Below, one piece after another: positions 40,003-49,973 of a stretch of DNA of 64,000 nucleotides; within the stretch, counting starts at the first letter, position 1; every line of letters begins with the position of its first letter. The notes beneath the pieces were generated by a model, which did no database searches, had not been told where the DNA came from, and saw nothing but the letters and a program-made list of their open reading frames with translations. Location: positions 138,884,361 to 138,948,360 of the forward strand of contig NC_079492.1 in NCBI RefSeq assembly GCF_020520425.1, read 5' to 3'. Source of the DNA: Spinacia oleracea (Eukaryota > Streptophyta > Magnoliopsida > Caryophyllales > Amaranthaceae). The translations under genes were made by a program, and so were the position numbers.

Positions 40003-40281
40003 TTTTGCGACGGGGTTAGTCTGTCATAGATGGCTTTTCGTGACGGGAGGTTAGCCCGTCGTGTTTGACTTTTTGTGACGGGATTTCCCCCTGTCACAAA
40101 AGGTTTTTACGACGGGGTTTTTTCCCGTCACAATAAGCTTTTGCGAAGGGATCATGACGGGATAGTCAATTACGACGCCCCTTTTATGACGGGCTTGTGA
40201 CGGGTAATCCCGTCATAATGGTCTTTTATGATGGGTCAATGACGGGATTTCCTGTCATAAATATAACATTTTCTTATAGTG
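40003..40281 (-). mobile_element. CACTA MITE fragment (GACGGG family B)
   Basis: Read on the minus strand it begins CACTATAAGAAAATG and is colinear with 5624-5906 through its GACGGG/CCCGTC units. The far end is missing in both copies at a similar place. Confidence 0.75.
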
Positions 40282-40745
40282 TACGCCTTTCAAAAATATT
40301 TTGAATTCATTCTGATCGCCTTGATGCAGATTGTAAATAATTATGAATAACACAAGCTCAAAATAGAAATTATCTAACATTTTTTTTCAAGGTGCCAATA
40401 ATAATTTAGTACCAGTCATTTTTTTCTGTTTTTTTCCTTTAATTTTTACTATGTTAAACTTCAAGAAACAAATATTCAACTCAACATCATGAGCCGGATG
40501 GTACACCCAAAAAAAACATCATGAGCTAGTACAAATGTACAATCTTTGTATTTTCCAACCATTAAATCCCCTATTAAAAATAAAATAAATAGAGAATAAA
40601 TAATTTGGCCAACGAAGTCCGGATAATGGTTTGAATCTTCCGTTGATCCGATCCAAATATCCGACTTAATGATGCTATCCATTCTAGTGCTTTAAATTTT
40701 CAAGGTTGAAAAATAGATAATTTAAACCTCTAAAACTAGTTGAAT
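40282..40745. other. 3' region of the USP-like gene and spacer
   Basis: AT-rich, nothing else recognised. Confidence 0.4.
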
Positions 40746-42034
40746 TCAGACCAAAAGCCAGAAATTTTTGTGAGTTTTGGAATTGAGAATGTAGCCTGAA
40801 CTTTGGCCCTTCTTTTGAACTGCCACACATGTGCATGGGCTATTCTCTATCAAATACTCAACTGTGTCTACTGTTTTTGACACCGCTCCTCGTAGTTGCG
40901 TTGATCCGGTACTAAAAGATCTTCTTGGTCTGCCATATAAAATAAAGTATATCATGCTAATACACTACACTACGTATGTAGTAACATGTTACAAAATGAT
41001 ATATTTACACTTAACAAGTATGGAGATCTGTGTTTTCAAACCTTTTAAAAAATACGTAGTCTCAAACCTTACGAAAATAATCATTTGTAAAATTAAAAAT
41101 ACACCCGAACATCTAATCCAAAACCATTGTTATGTAAGATATCACTAATATACAATTTATACAATATTACCAATCAGTTCTTGACGTAAGGTTCATTAAA
41201 TGTTTGTGTGTGACGTATCATAAGTTTCATTTTTCGTTTCGTGCAATTGATCTTAAAAAATGTGTAAATTAATAAAAAGTAGAATTTAATTATGATGAAA
41301 TGGTTACCAATAATTTAAACTCACCCTAATAGAACAGAAACGAAATGACGACGTTGGCCAACAACAAGTAAATCAACCAGCAACTCCTTACACCTTGACA
41401 AAATAAGAGCACCCTTATTATCCAAACTCCCTTGCTCCACCTTCTCAACCCAAATCCTCGAATTCGGGAACGTCCCTTTACACGCTCTCTTCATCACCTG
41501 TAGAAAATCTTTTCCTCCGCCGTTACCACCACCACCACCGCCACGCTCCGCGTCAATAGACACAGGATCGAAATTAGAGATCCCCGCCAACCCAGGATCC
41601 GAGTGACGTCGGAAGAAGGATTTAATAAACGGGGCTCTTTTGGACGGTCGTGGTTGGGGGGCGACGTTGATTAGGATCAAATCATCCTTGTCTTGCATTG
41701 CATGAGAAAGGACGTATTGTAAGGCCGCCACCGACTCGGCGGTGGCCTCCGCAACAACCATCACCCTTCGTTTATACGAGGGTGATTCAATCGATTTCCA
41801 TGCCATGCAATTGTGTGGGGGTGTCAAGAGGGGAGGACGCCGCCTCTGATCCCCATGATCTTGAAAAGGAAAAGGGTTTGAGGAGGCGGAGAAGGAGGCG
41901 GAGGTGGAGGTAGGGGATGTTGTTACTTGATTATTATTAGTTTTATCATGATTTGTTTTTCTTCTTCTAGGGAATTTGATGGGAAATCTAAAATTAAATT
42001 TGCCTTTTTTTGTTGTCATATCTTCCTTATTCAT
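40746..42034 (-). CDS. universal stress protein-like (USP/adenine nucleotide alpha-hydrolase fold) protein
   Basis: Two exons on the minus strand, 42034-41325 and 40929-40746, join in frame at GT/AG borders to 297 residues. A basic, Ser/Thr-rich N-terminal tail (about 85 residues, with KFPRRRK and SRP-type runs) precedes the USP-type strand RVMVVAEATAESVAALQYVL (about 90-109). A Gly run at about 165-175 is followed by LVDLLVVGQRR, and the end is CVAVQKK...THKNFWLLV, the C-terminus I associate with plant USP-like proteins of this subgroup. Family members bind nucleotides or respond to stress, but the role of this plant subgroup is not established. The first ATG of the frame is taken as the start; MTTKK six residues later is an alternative. 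The upstream plus-strand frame 41698-41913 is a shadow. Confidence 0.86.
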
Positions 42035-43185
42035 AGGTTTAATTTTTTATTATTCTTTAATTGGGATTTTTGATTTTTGATTTTTAGGTTGCTTTTCTTG
42101 AATCCAGCTACAATATATGACCAGGTCATACGCACAACTATATATAGTTGTTCATACTTCAAATACATATAGATATGGATAACGTGATCGATCGGTTTCA
42201 TTTGAGCATAATGGGCAATAACAAATGTCCAAATACATTCTACGTACTCCCTCCACCCCTCATCTCTGTTCTCGCGGGTTTCTAACCTATATGCACATTT
42301 ATATCTAATTCTTAATAAATTAAATTTTGGCTATGAGACAATAAAAGGGGGACACAACCACACAGGGAATAGTCTTTAGCGACCTATATATCGTACGTGA
42401 CCCAAGCTAGTATAGATAGCGTTGTATAGGCATACATGTGTATGTATTTGAAATTTAAAGGGAGAATATAGTAAATCGACCTCTTAATTTGGTTATACTC
42501 TATATGTGAAATCAACCCCCTTTACCTTTACTTTTAATGTAAGCAAATCGGCCATTAAAGCCTCATCGATCGTAAAATTAAGCCCTGAACATATTTCCGG
42601 TACGTTAAATTATCTCTTACATTTTTGGCAAACATCTTTACTGGTATACCTTTTTCCACCATAATTACAAATTTTCACTGTTCCTACTACTTTATCCCCC
42701 CCTTTTATTGTTAAATGTAAAAAATTAGCCCATAAAGCCTCATTGATCGTGAAATTAAGCCTTAAACATATTTTTGACAAATTATCTTCTACATTTTTGG
42801 CAAACATCTTTACCCTCATACCTAAAATTGAATTAAAATAAAAAAAAACCCACCATATTTACACAATTTCACCATCTCAATCTACTACTTTATCCACACA
42901 CCATTTACTATATACTTTTTTCCTAAAGATGAATAAAAAAAACTGACTCGATCTTCAATTCCTAAAAACAAGAATCTAAATTAAAATAGTACCTCAAACA
43001 AAATAGAGGGAGCATATCATCAAGACTCGAACTCTGCATTTCTTTGCTCAAACATAATGAGACTAAACACTCAACAAACTGAGACAACAACTATGTTTTT
43101 GACTAATTTAGATAGTTATAACTTATGAGGATGTTGGACCAAACTCCAAAGGTGAAAAAAATGTAGATTTAAAAGATCACAACAT
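42035..43185. other. spacer with a direct repeat
   Basis: Holds the USP-like gene's promoter side. Two direct copies of a roughly 100-base unit (42539-42641 and 42716-42813) share GATCGT, AAATTAAGCC and TTTTTGGCAAACATCTTTAC. A Stowaway-like left end (CTCCCTCCACCCC near 42248) has no partner. Confidence 0.7.
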
Positions 43186-43258
43186 TGGAGATGCGGGGTA
43201 TCGATCCCCGTACCTCTCGCATGCTAAGCGAGCGCTCTACCATCTGAGCTACATCCCC
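43186..43258 (-). tRNA. tRNA-Ala (AGC), copy 1
   Basis: On the minus strand GGGGATGTAGCTCAGATGG opens a complete 73-base cloverleaf without intron. A 7-base acceptor stem (one G-U pair), A-box and B-box (GGGGATCGATACCCC) and anticodon AGC are visible; the discriminator base is A and CCA is not encoded. A CAA motif lies just upstream and a T run about a dozen bases downstream, as usual for plant RNA polymerase III genes. Confidence 0.98.
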
Positions 43259-43429
43259 ATGATTGTTCTACAGTACTGCACTTTAATATATCATAGTAAT
43301 ATTCTGTGGATAGGATCTGCTAGATGTCAAAACTTGGATAACTTAAACCTGTGGTTGACAAATGACACTCGACTGTGGACTGGTTGGTGAAGGGTACTAG
43401 CTTGTATATATTGTTATGTTTATCATGTT

Positions 43430-43471
43430 TGTAAATTGTAAATTGTAAATTGTAAATTGTAAATTGTAAAT
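43430..43471. repeat. 7-base tandem repeat TTGTAAA
   Basis: About six perfect copies between the first two tRNA genes. Confidence 0.95.
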
Positions 43472-43490
43472 GAAAATACAAAAACGAAAT

Positions 43491-43563
43491 TGGAGATGCG
43501 GGGTATCGATCCCCGTACCTCTCGCATGCTAAGCGAGCGCTCTACCATCTGAGCTACATCCCC
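43491..43563 (-). tRNA. tRNA-Ala (AGC), copy 2
   Basis: Identical to copy 1 across all 73 bases. Upstream CAA and downstream TTTT are present. The flanks differ from copy 1 beyond about ten bases. Confidence 0.98.
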
Positions 43564-44060
43564 ATCATTGTTGATACACTTCTTATACTTAAATTGAAAT
43601 AATTAGAATATGAAAGTCCAATAGTTTATCTTTTCAAAATGCCACATTTTGGATTATTGAACCTGCAGTTGGATTTCACTCAATGGCCAAAATAGGATAG
43701 AGTTAAGCAACTTGTTTTTGCTATCAATTATCATTATGTTTTCAAGCTGCAAGAGAGGATTGCCTAATCTGTATTCATGTCAGGAGTCAGTCAATTCTGT
43801 TTTCTGAAAGCTTCAACTTGCATAAAGTAGAAAGACTAACAAAATTATTTTGTCCTGTCATCTGCTGTATTTCTGTACTCCATATGTGCTTAGATGTGGA
43901 AGCTAGGGTGTGGAGAGGTCACAAAAAGGCAACATAAGTTGAAACATTGCTACATTCCATAGATGCTGTAGTTGTGTACGTTGGACAAGCATAAGAGCAT
44001 AACTGCATAAGGCATTTCTGCAAAATATCAGAATATGGATGGTGTGTTTATAATAAAAAA

Positions 44061-44133
44061 TGGAGATGCGGGGTATCGATCCCCGTACCTCTCGCATGCT
44101 AAGCGAGCGCTCTACCATCTGAGCTACATCCCC
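44061..44133 (-). tRNA. tRNA-Ala (AGC), copy 3
   Basis: Identical to copies 1 and 2, with upstream CAA and a T6 terminator directly after the gene. The minus-strand frame 43903-44118 that overlaps it is an artefact of the tRNA. Confidence 0.98.
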
Positions 44134-44204
44134 TTTGTTTCTAAATATAATTATATATTATATAAGTTAAATTGAAATGTAGAATTACGGATGGAAAGAA
44201 GCAT

Positions 44205-44830
44205 TCTTAATGCTGCTCATTCTACAATAGCCTGACAAATGACTGGGAGGACCCTCTTCACTGGAAGCACTTCTCAGTCGAAGGGCAGCTCGAGTTTAAG
44301 GCTATCCTTTTCGTTATAAAGAGAGCATCATTTGATCTTTCCGACATTCAGAACAAACTCAACAACATCAAGATTTATGTCTGAATTCCTGATGCCTCTG
44401 AACATCTCACAGTGAAATGCTGCAGCAGAACAAGATTTTCAAGAAAAATGTATTGAAATGTTCATCAAGGAATAACATTGTGAAGAAAAATGTATTGGAA
44501 TGTTCAACAAAATTCAAGAAAACAAAGATGTTTTTTCATGAGAACAGACAGAACAGGGCTAAACTAGCTTGAAAGAAGAACAGAGAGATATGTACTACAT
44601 CACTGGAGAGAGCAAGAAAGCAGTTGAAAACTCTCCCTTCCTCGTAAAGTTTAAGATGAAGTTCTCGTCATGGGAGATTGATCAGTTGATGAGTATGATG
44701 TCATGCAGTTAAAAGAGTATGAAGGGCACAAACTTGTATCTGCAACAAAGGAGGGATTCAAGATTGATAACAAAGTAATGGTCTTATACGGGGCTGCCCT
44801 TCAGACCCTCAGGTTTTAGCCTTTCACAGG
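44205..44830 (+). pseudogene. HSP90 (cytosolic heat shock protein 90) pseudogene fragment
   Basis: An open stretch from 44232 gives 50 residues including [26 protein letters not shown] and [10 protein letters not shown] before a stop at 44382; this is the HSP90 middle domain. From about 44590 MYYITGESKKAVENSPFL reappears, then in another frame LKEYEGHKLVSATKEGFKID (about 44700-44770), followed by a GAAL...SGFSL trace near 44800. The order matches HSP90 but much between these pieces is deleted or frameshifted, with several stops, and both ends of the gene are missing. It is a dead copy of the host chaperone gene and too decayed to tell whether it was retroposed. Confidence 0.9.
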
Positions 44831-45257
44831 ATACTGAAACTCGAGTTGAGTATGTATCGAGGATAATGAGTTTGTCGGTGATAGAGAGAAACCATTTTTG
44901 GAAGATCAAGCTGAGGAAAGCAGAGTGGAAGGAGTTGACTAATAGCATGAACAAGATTGGGTTGCACACTTGCATGTTGCATCATCATATTATGCAAAGT
45001 TTTCACCTGTTTAATGATGCTCTATGATAGAAGGTTTCTGTTGCTTGATAAATCTTTTAACTAGCCCTTTTCATGCATGAAACCAGCTTGTTTATTCTCA
45101 ACTCCTCATACTGGAAAATTTGCATCTTTTTCCCTGTTAGCAGCTAAGGTTACAATTCCCGATCTGTCAATTTCTCTTTACTGTTAGCTTCATTAGTTCG
45201 TTTTAGACTAAGAAATAATGACAATTAAAAAATGGTGCAAAAAGTGCAGTAAAAATA

Positions 45258-45385
45258 CAAACTTTTACATAAAGCGATCTTACATAAAAGACCATATTGG
45301 TGTCATATAAGTTAACCAATGAAAATAATTAGTTAAAATAATCAAAGTGGTCTTTTCGATAAGGCGGTCTTACACAAAAGTTGCC
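45258..45385. mobile_element. MITE with CGGTCTTACACAAAAG ends, short copy
   Basis: An imperfect inverted repeat, AAACTTTTACATAAAGCGATC on the left and GGCGGTCTTACACAAAAGTT on the right, of the same family as 48524-48769. Target duplication not resolved. Confidence 0.6.
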
Positions 45386-45847
45386 GCAATGAAAAACAGA
45401 TGAGCGAGAACTTAACATTCACATAGGTACTGTAGTAGTTATTCCGACTAGATGCTGAAATCTTACACTTGGTACTACAATCTCCTTTAGTCAGCCAGAG
45501 CCGAAATGCCACAGAAGCTTAAGGCAGATGGGCACGTTTGTACTAGCAGCACACCAGACAAGGAACAAATAGGAGATAATGGCAAAGCCTAACATGTAAA
45601 CTTTTCCATGAAGCAAAAGGTATCAATAAACAAAATCTGAAAATGGTGGCCAAGCAGATGATCACTTGAGTATTCACATCATCTACCAACCAAAGGGAAA
45701 AAAAAACTAAATTAAAGAAGTCAAAGTACATGTAGTTAGTCTAAGGAAGCCTCTTGCAAAACATTGTATTGTATTTCTCTTCAACTCAATCAAAAACAGT
45801 CATGACATTCAAAATTGGAATAGTCCTATTCATAGAAGTTTATGGTT

Positions 45848-48222
45848 TCAAGAAAGATTTGAACTTGTTGGTCCAGCACCAAAGCTTCCAGCTCCACGAC
45901 CAAAGCCTGGCCTACCACTAGAAGAACCCTGTGAAATAATAAAATATGTATCATCAAACACGAATCTGGTACAATGGGGAGAGGGGAGACAATCACAAAC
46001 TCACACCTTATACGACCACAGACAAAGAGTAAGCCCTGTTTTAGGCAATATAAAATCAGCCATCTAATACTGGTTCTATCCATGATCCACATGTTTACAC
46101 ATCCTTCAGGAGGTGACAAGGGAAATATATAGCATTGTATTCATACAGATTAATTTACCTTTCACGCAAACACTATGCTACTATATAGAGGAAATTCAGA
46201 TCCAAATAGAATTATCAACTAAGTCTTCTAAGTACCGGTATTCTGGACAAAGCTATCTCAGCAGCTGAACTGGGCCTAGGATCCAATCTCATATCCATAA
46301 CCCTTGAATAGGTTCATAGAATATTGTAGAATTATTTATATCCAAATTCTACACATCACTGATATTCAACAACGCCAAAGTAATGGCAACAAACACATGA
46401 CACGTAGGATTCCACTCTATTGCATATATCTTCTTCACAAATGTGATCAGTTCCATCGTTTTATGTTACAGAAGGTAGTACAGCTTATCATTCAGTGGAT
46501 AACTAGGTATAGCTCGCTTCACTGAATCACCGGAATGTAACGTAACAACATTGTAATAAAAATTCAGATCATCAAAGAAAATAAATATTAGGGTCTTAAT
46601 AGTTAATACGGAGTACTATACAAGTGCAATTAGGACTATCAAAAAACAGAAGCTACCCAAGAAACTCAATTAGCATTATCAACGTTTCACACTTACCCCA
46701 AATGATGGTCTGTAATCAGCAGGAGCACCGCCCTTGTCACCGGAATCACCTTCACCACGAGGTCCAGAACGGTAGCCATCCCTATCACCAAATCTAGGCC
46801 TGTCTCCTTCAAATCGCGATCCCCCACTGGTAAAAAATTCAACAACATTACAACCAAGTTAGAAAGCTGACATCCAATTTGAAAAAACAACAATATCAGC
46901 AGAGCGCCACTAATAAGATAAGTTTGTACTCCGTATTAAACTTGTGTTTACCATCAGAAGGGAAATCACAATTATGACAGCCTTAACCATTTTGACTATA
47001 AAAAAAAAAGAGCAAGCCATTACCGTGGGCCAGGTGCGCCGCCCATTGGCCTGCCAGCAGGCTTCATCTGCTTCTTTAAGGTAGCAGGGACAATCTCTGA
47101 GGGAAGGTTGAGGTAAGTACGAAGGAATTCAATACCCTCGTTGGTCAAGAACCAGTAGTAGTGCATCCAAGCAAAGGTCTCCCTCACATACTCCTTGGAC
47201 TTAAAGCTTTGCATCAGCTTGATCACTTGCAGATTCGGGACATCAATGTCAGGGTGCTTTGCCAAGTTGTAATCTTTCTTTGCAAAGCAAACTCCCTCTG
47301 TTCAAAATTCATTCCAGTTCTAAATCAGTACAGAAAGCTTGCATTTCTGAATCACTTTGATAACAGAAAAATCTCTTATGGTTCTGATTAAAGAACTCCA
47401 AAAGATTAACTATGAGTCTATAACTGACAAAAACTAATTTAAAAAGGAAATCTACAAACAAATAACATACAAAACTCAATGCGATTATGAGATACAAATA
47501 ATGGAGTAGCACAAGCCGTATCACCGTCAAGTCACAACAGTAACGCGGTGCAGCCACATTCAACATTAACAATTCAACGATTTCAACCTAGTGCAGCTAA
47601 TAGAAAATTGGTTTGTACTCCGTACATTTATATGATAGTAAAATCTAATCACCTTGGGAAGCAATTCTTAATTAAGATATGTTGTTCACAAATCATACCT
47701 CTGGCTATCTGTGACCACGAAAGACAAAGCCTAAACCAAATTGGTGCTAAAAGTTACTGTTCCACACTTCCACCTATCACTCAGACATGTAAATATATCC
47801 CAGAGTTACCACTTCCTTAAATACCCCAGTATCCCAATCCAATATTGAAATTTGGGATAAATGAAAGATAACACATTTCAACTGTCAAAATGAAATACTC
47901 CGTAATATAAATTTAAAACCAACCACATTGGAAAAAACCCAGAAATTCATATCATATTGCCATAATCTAATCAATTATTCACTAATAAAAATAAATTAAA
48001 TTTAAGTGGGAAAAAAAAGTCTGTTCATATAAAATTGCACCAAACACAAAAAGGAAACCCATAATTTAGATCAAGAAAGAGAGAGATGACCTTGGAAGAG
48101 GTACTTGCTGATCTCACGGCGGTTCTGCTCAGTCATGATCTGTTCAACAATACCCAAAATTATTATGAAATTTCACACACAAATTAAAAGGAAATTGAAG
48201 AATGAGAAATGGAAAATACCAT
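45848..48222 (-). CDS. RPS10: 40S ribosomal protein eS10
   Basis: Five coding exons on the minus strand (48222-48220, 48139-48091, 47297-47024, 46826-46697, 45928-45848) join in frame to 178 residues. [19 protein letters not shown] opens the protein, and a winged-helix S10/plectin core ([20 protein letters not shown] through [15 protein letters not shown]) runs to about residue 98. A Gly/Arg/Asp-rich tail ([29 protein letters not shown]) ends it, as in plant eS10. The protein sits in the 40S subunit near the mRNA entry. The first coding exon is only the ATG, an intron position common in ribosomal protein genes, and is needed to give the conserved M-I start. A telo box (48326-48333) and a TGGGCC site (48420-48425) upstream agree with coordinate ribosomal-protein expression. 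Confidence 0.95.
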
Positions 48223-48325
48223 GTTGACGGAAATACGAAGAAGGGATCTGTGGGAATCGATCAAATGGTGAAACTTGCAAAGGGAATGCCGCAATAAACC
48301 TTGAAATAAAGCTTAAATCGCAGAG

Positions 48326-48333
48326 AAACCCTA
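48326..48333 (+). promoter_or_regulatory. telo box in the eS10 gene leader/promoter
   Basis: AAACCCTA, the telomere-like element found near the start of many plant ribosomal-protein and translation genes, about 105 bases upstream of the ATG. Confidence 0.75.
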
Positions 48334-48419
48334 GTTTTGTTCTTTCGTAGATTTTAAAAGACCCCGTTTAATCGTTTATATGGTACTCATGTACGGAGTA
48401 GTATACTCAGGCTTCTTTT

Positions 48420-48425
48420 TGGGCC
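48420..48425 (+). promoter_or_regulatory. site II element (TGGGCC) in the eS10 promoter
   Basis: TGGGCC about 200 bases upstream of the ATG. Site II motifs combined with a telo box are the known promoter pair of plant ribosomal-protein genes, bound by TCP factors. Confidence 0.55.
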
Positions 48426-48523
48426 TCTACTCCTAACCGAGTCTGGATCCTCCAGATTTTTAAAAAAAAACTCTACAAGGTAGAATTGTTTTAAAACTAT
48501 ACGGAGTACGTTTTATAACTAAC

Positions 48524-48769
48524 GGCAATTTTTGTGTAAGACCGCCTTATTGCAATTTTTGTGTAAGACCGCCTTATTAAAAACATTATTTTGATTGCTT
48601 AACTAATTAGTTATAGACTTATAGTACTTAACTAATTAATTACATTGCTTAACTAATTTGTTTTAGTGCTTAACTAATTGTTTTAAGTGTTTAACTAATT
48701 GGTTTTATTGCTTAACTTATACGACACCCATGTGGTCTTTTGTGTAAGACCGCCTTATTTAAAAGTTTG
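48524..48769. mobile_element. MITE with TTTTGTGTAAGACCGCC ends
   Basis: TTTTTGTGTAAGACCGCCTT occurs twice in tandem at the left, and the word recurs at the right as TTTTGTGTAAGACCGCCTTA in the same direction, with AACTAATT-rich sequence between. It is the same family as 45258-45385 but rearranged. Confidence 0.55.
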
Positions 48770-48919
48770 TATAAAATTAATGACTCGTATTAGTGGGAAG
48801 GGAAATCAGAGGTGGATATATTAATGAGAAAAGATAGGGGATTTTAGAAATATACTATATGACCAATTGAATTTTTATTCAATAGTTGATATTGCTTAAA
48901 CTCTACCTTTATAGAGTTA

Positions 48920-49010
48920 CTAGGTTTAAGTCCCGTGCACGGATGTGAAAATGGCATAGTTAACTTATCCAAGTAATGACCCGGGCATCGCTCTAGCCCA
49001 AAAAATAGTT
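48920..49010 (-). mobile_element. possible Helitron 3' end
   Basis: On the minus strand a CCGTGCACGG hairpin is followed by CTAG next to T at 48920, and a second GATGCCCGGG-type hairpin lies 60 bases inside. No matching 5' end (TC...AAAAG) is found to the right, so at most a truncated relic. Confidence 0.35.
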
Positions 49011-49205
49011 TTATACTAAAACTAAATGGCAAATTAGGAGTAACTCCCTAAACTTATAATTTGATATTTTATCTCCTATTTTTCGACATGGGACAACTTA
49101 CAGTTGGGTAACAGTTGAATTTCATGTGATAGAGGAAGTAAATAGATTCAAGGATATATTACAATATCAGGAAAAGAATCACAAGAAGCAAACACCCTAG
49201 TAGGG

Positions 49206-49496
49206 GAGGTTGTTTTTTCGCATATCGGATATGTGTGGAAACACACATATTAGCTAAAAGACAAATAGCTAAAAGATAAAATAGGAAGTACCATTCTGTA
49301 AAAAAAAAAAAAAAAAGTACCATTCTGTAAAAAAAAAAAAGTACCATTCTATAAAAAATAGTATCATTCTGTAAAAAAAAGTATCATTTTTGTTTTAAAA
49401 AGTACCATTTAATTTCTTTTTTGTCATTTTTCCTATTTTGTCTTTTGCTATGATATGAATTTGCAAGCGCATATCTAATATCCGAAAATACTTCCT
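49206..49496. mobile_element. Mutator-like MITE, copy 1
   Basis: Ends GAGGTTGTTTTTTCGCATAT and TATCCGAAAATACTTCCT are inverted, flanked by a 10-base duplication CCTAGTAGGG (49196-49205 and 49497-49506). The interior repeats AGTACCATTCTGTA with A runs several times. A copy in opposite orientation is at 50929-51171. Confidence 0.88.
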
Positions 49497-49973
49497 CCTA
49501 GTAGGGACTTGTATGGCATCATCATCATGTCAATCATCATCAACCAGTTGATTTCCGTTTATACTTTCGTATCATATCTCAATTCTCAAAACATTAAAAA
49601 AAAAAAAGTTGGACGTGTATGAGGGTTCATATTACATAATTACATCACAACACCAATTATTAGTATAAGATTTGTACATGTATCACAACCTCACTCGAAG
49701 CACTTTGGGGTTTCTTCTCGAACCTATACTTTCAAGGGGTTTTGTCTGCTATCTCAGACCGGGTTGACCCAAACATGGTTCTAGACCATACTACGTGTAA
49801 CACTCCTTTGTACAAACTGCAAGTTAGCGTCTCACAAGTCACACAGCTAGCTCAACCAATGTATACATAAATAACCAATCAAATCAATCAAACCCAAAAA
49901 AAAAAAAAAAAAAAATCCTCAAAATCAAGGCCCTTTTGTATGAAAGTTTCAATCATGTTGTTCCAGATCAAAC

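Noticed and set aside
42248-42262. CTCCCTCCACCCC as a Stowaway end
   Set aside because: No inverted partner with TA was found within several hundred bases.
43903-44118. 71-residue minus-strand frame
   Set aside because: It starts inside the third tRNA gene and has no domain.
44784-45006. Minus-strand frames near the HSP90 fragment
   Set aside because: Opposite strand to the pseudogene and without recognisable domain.
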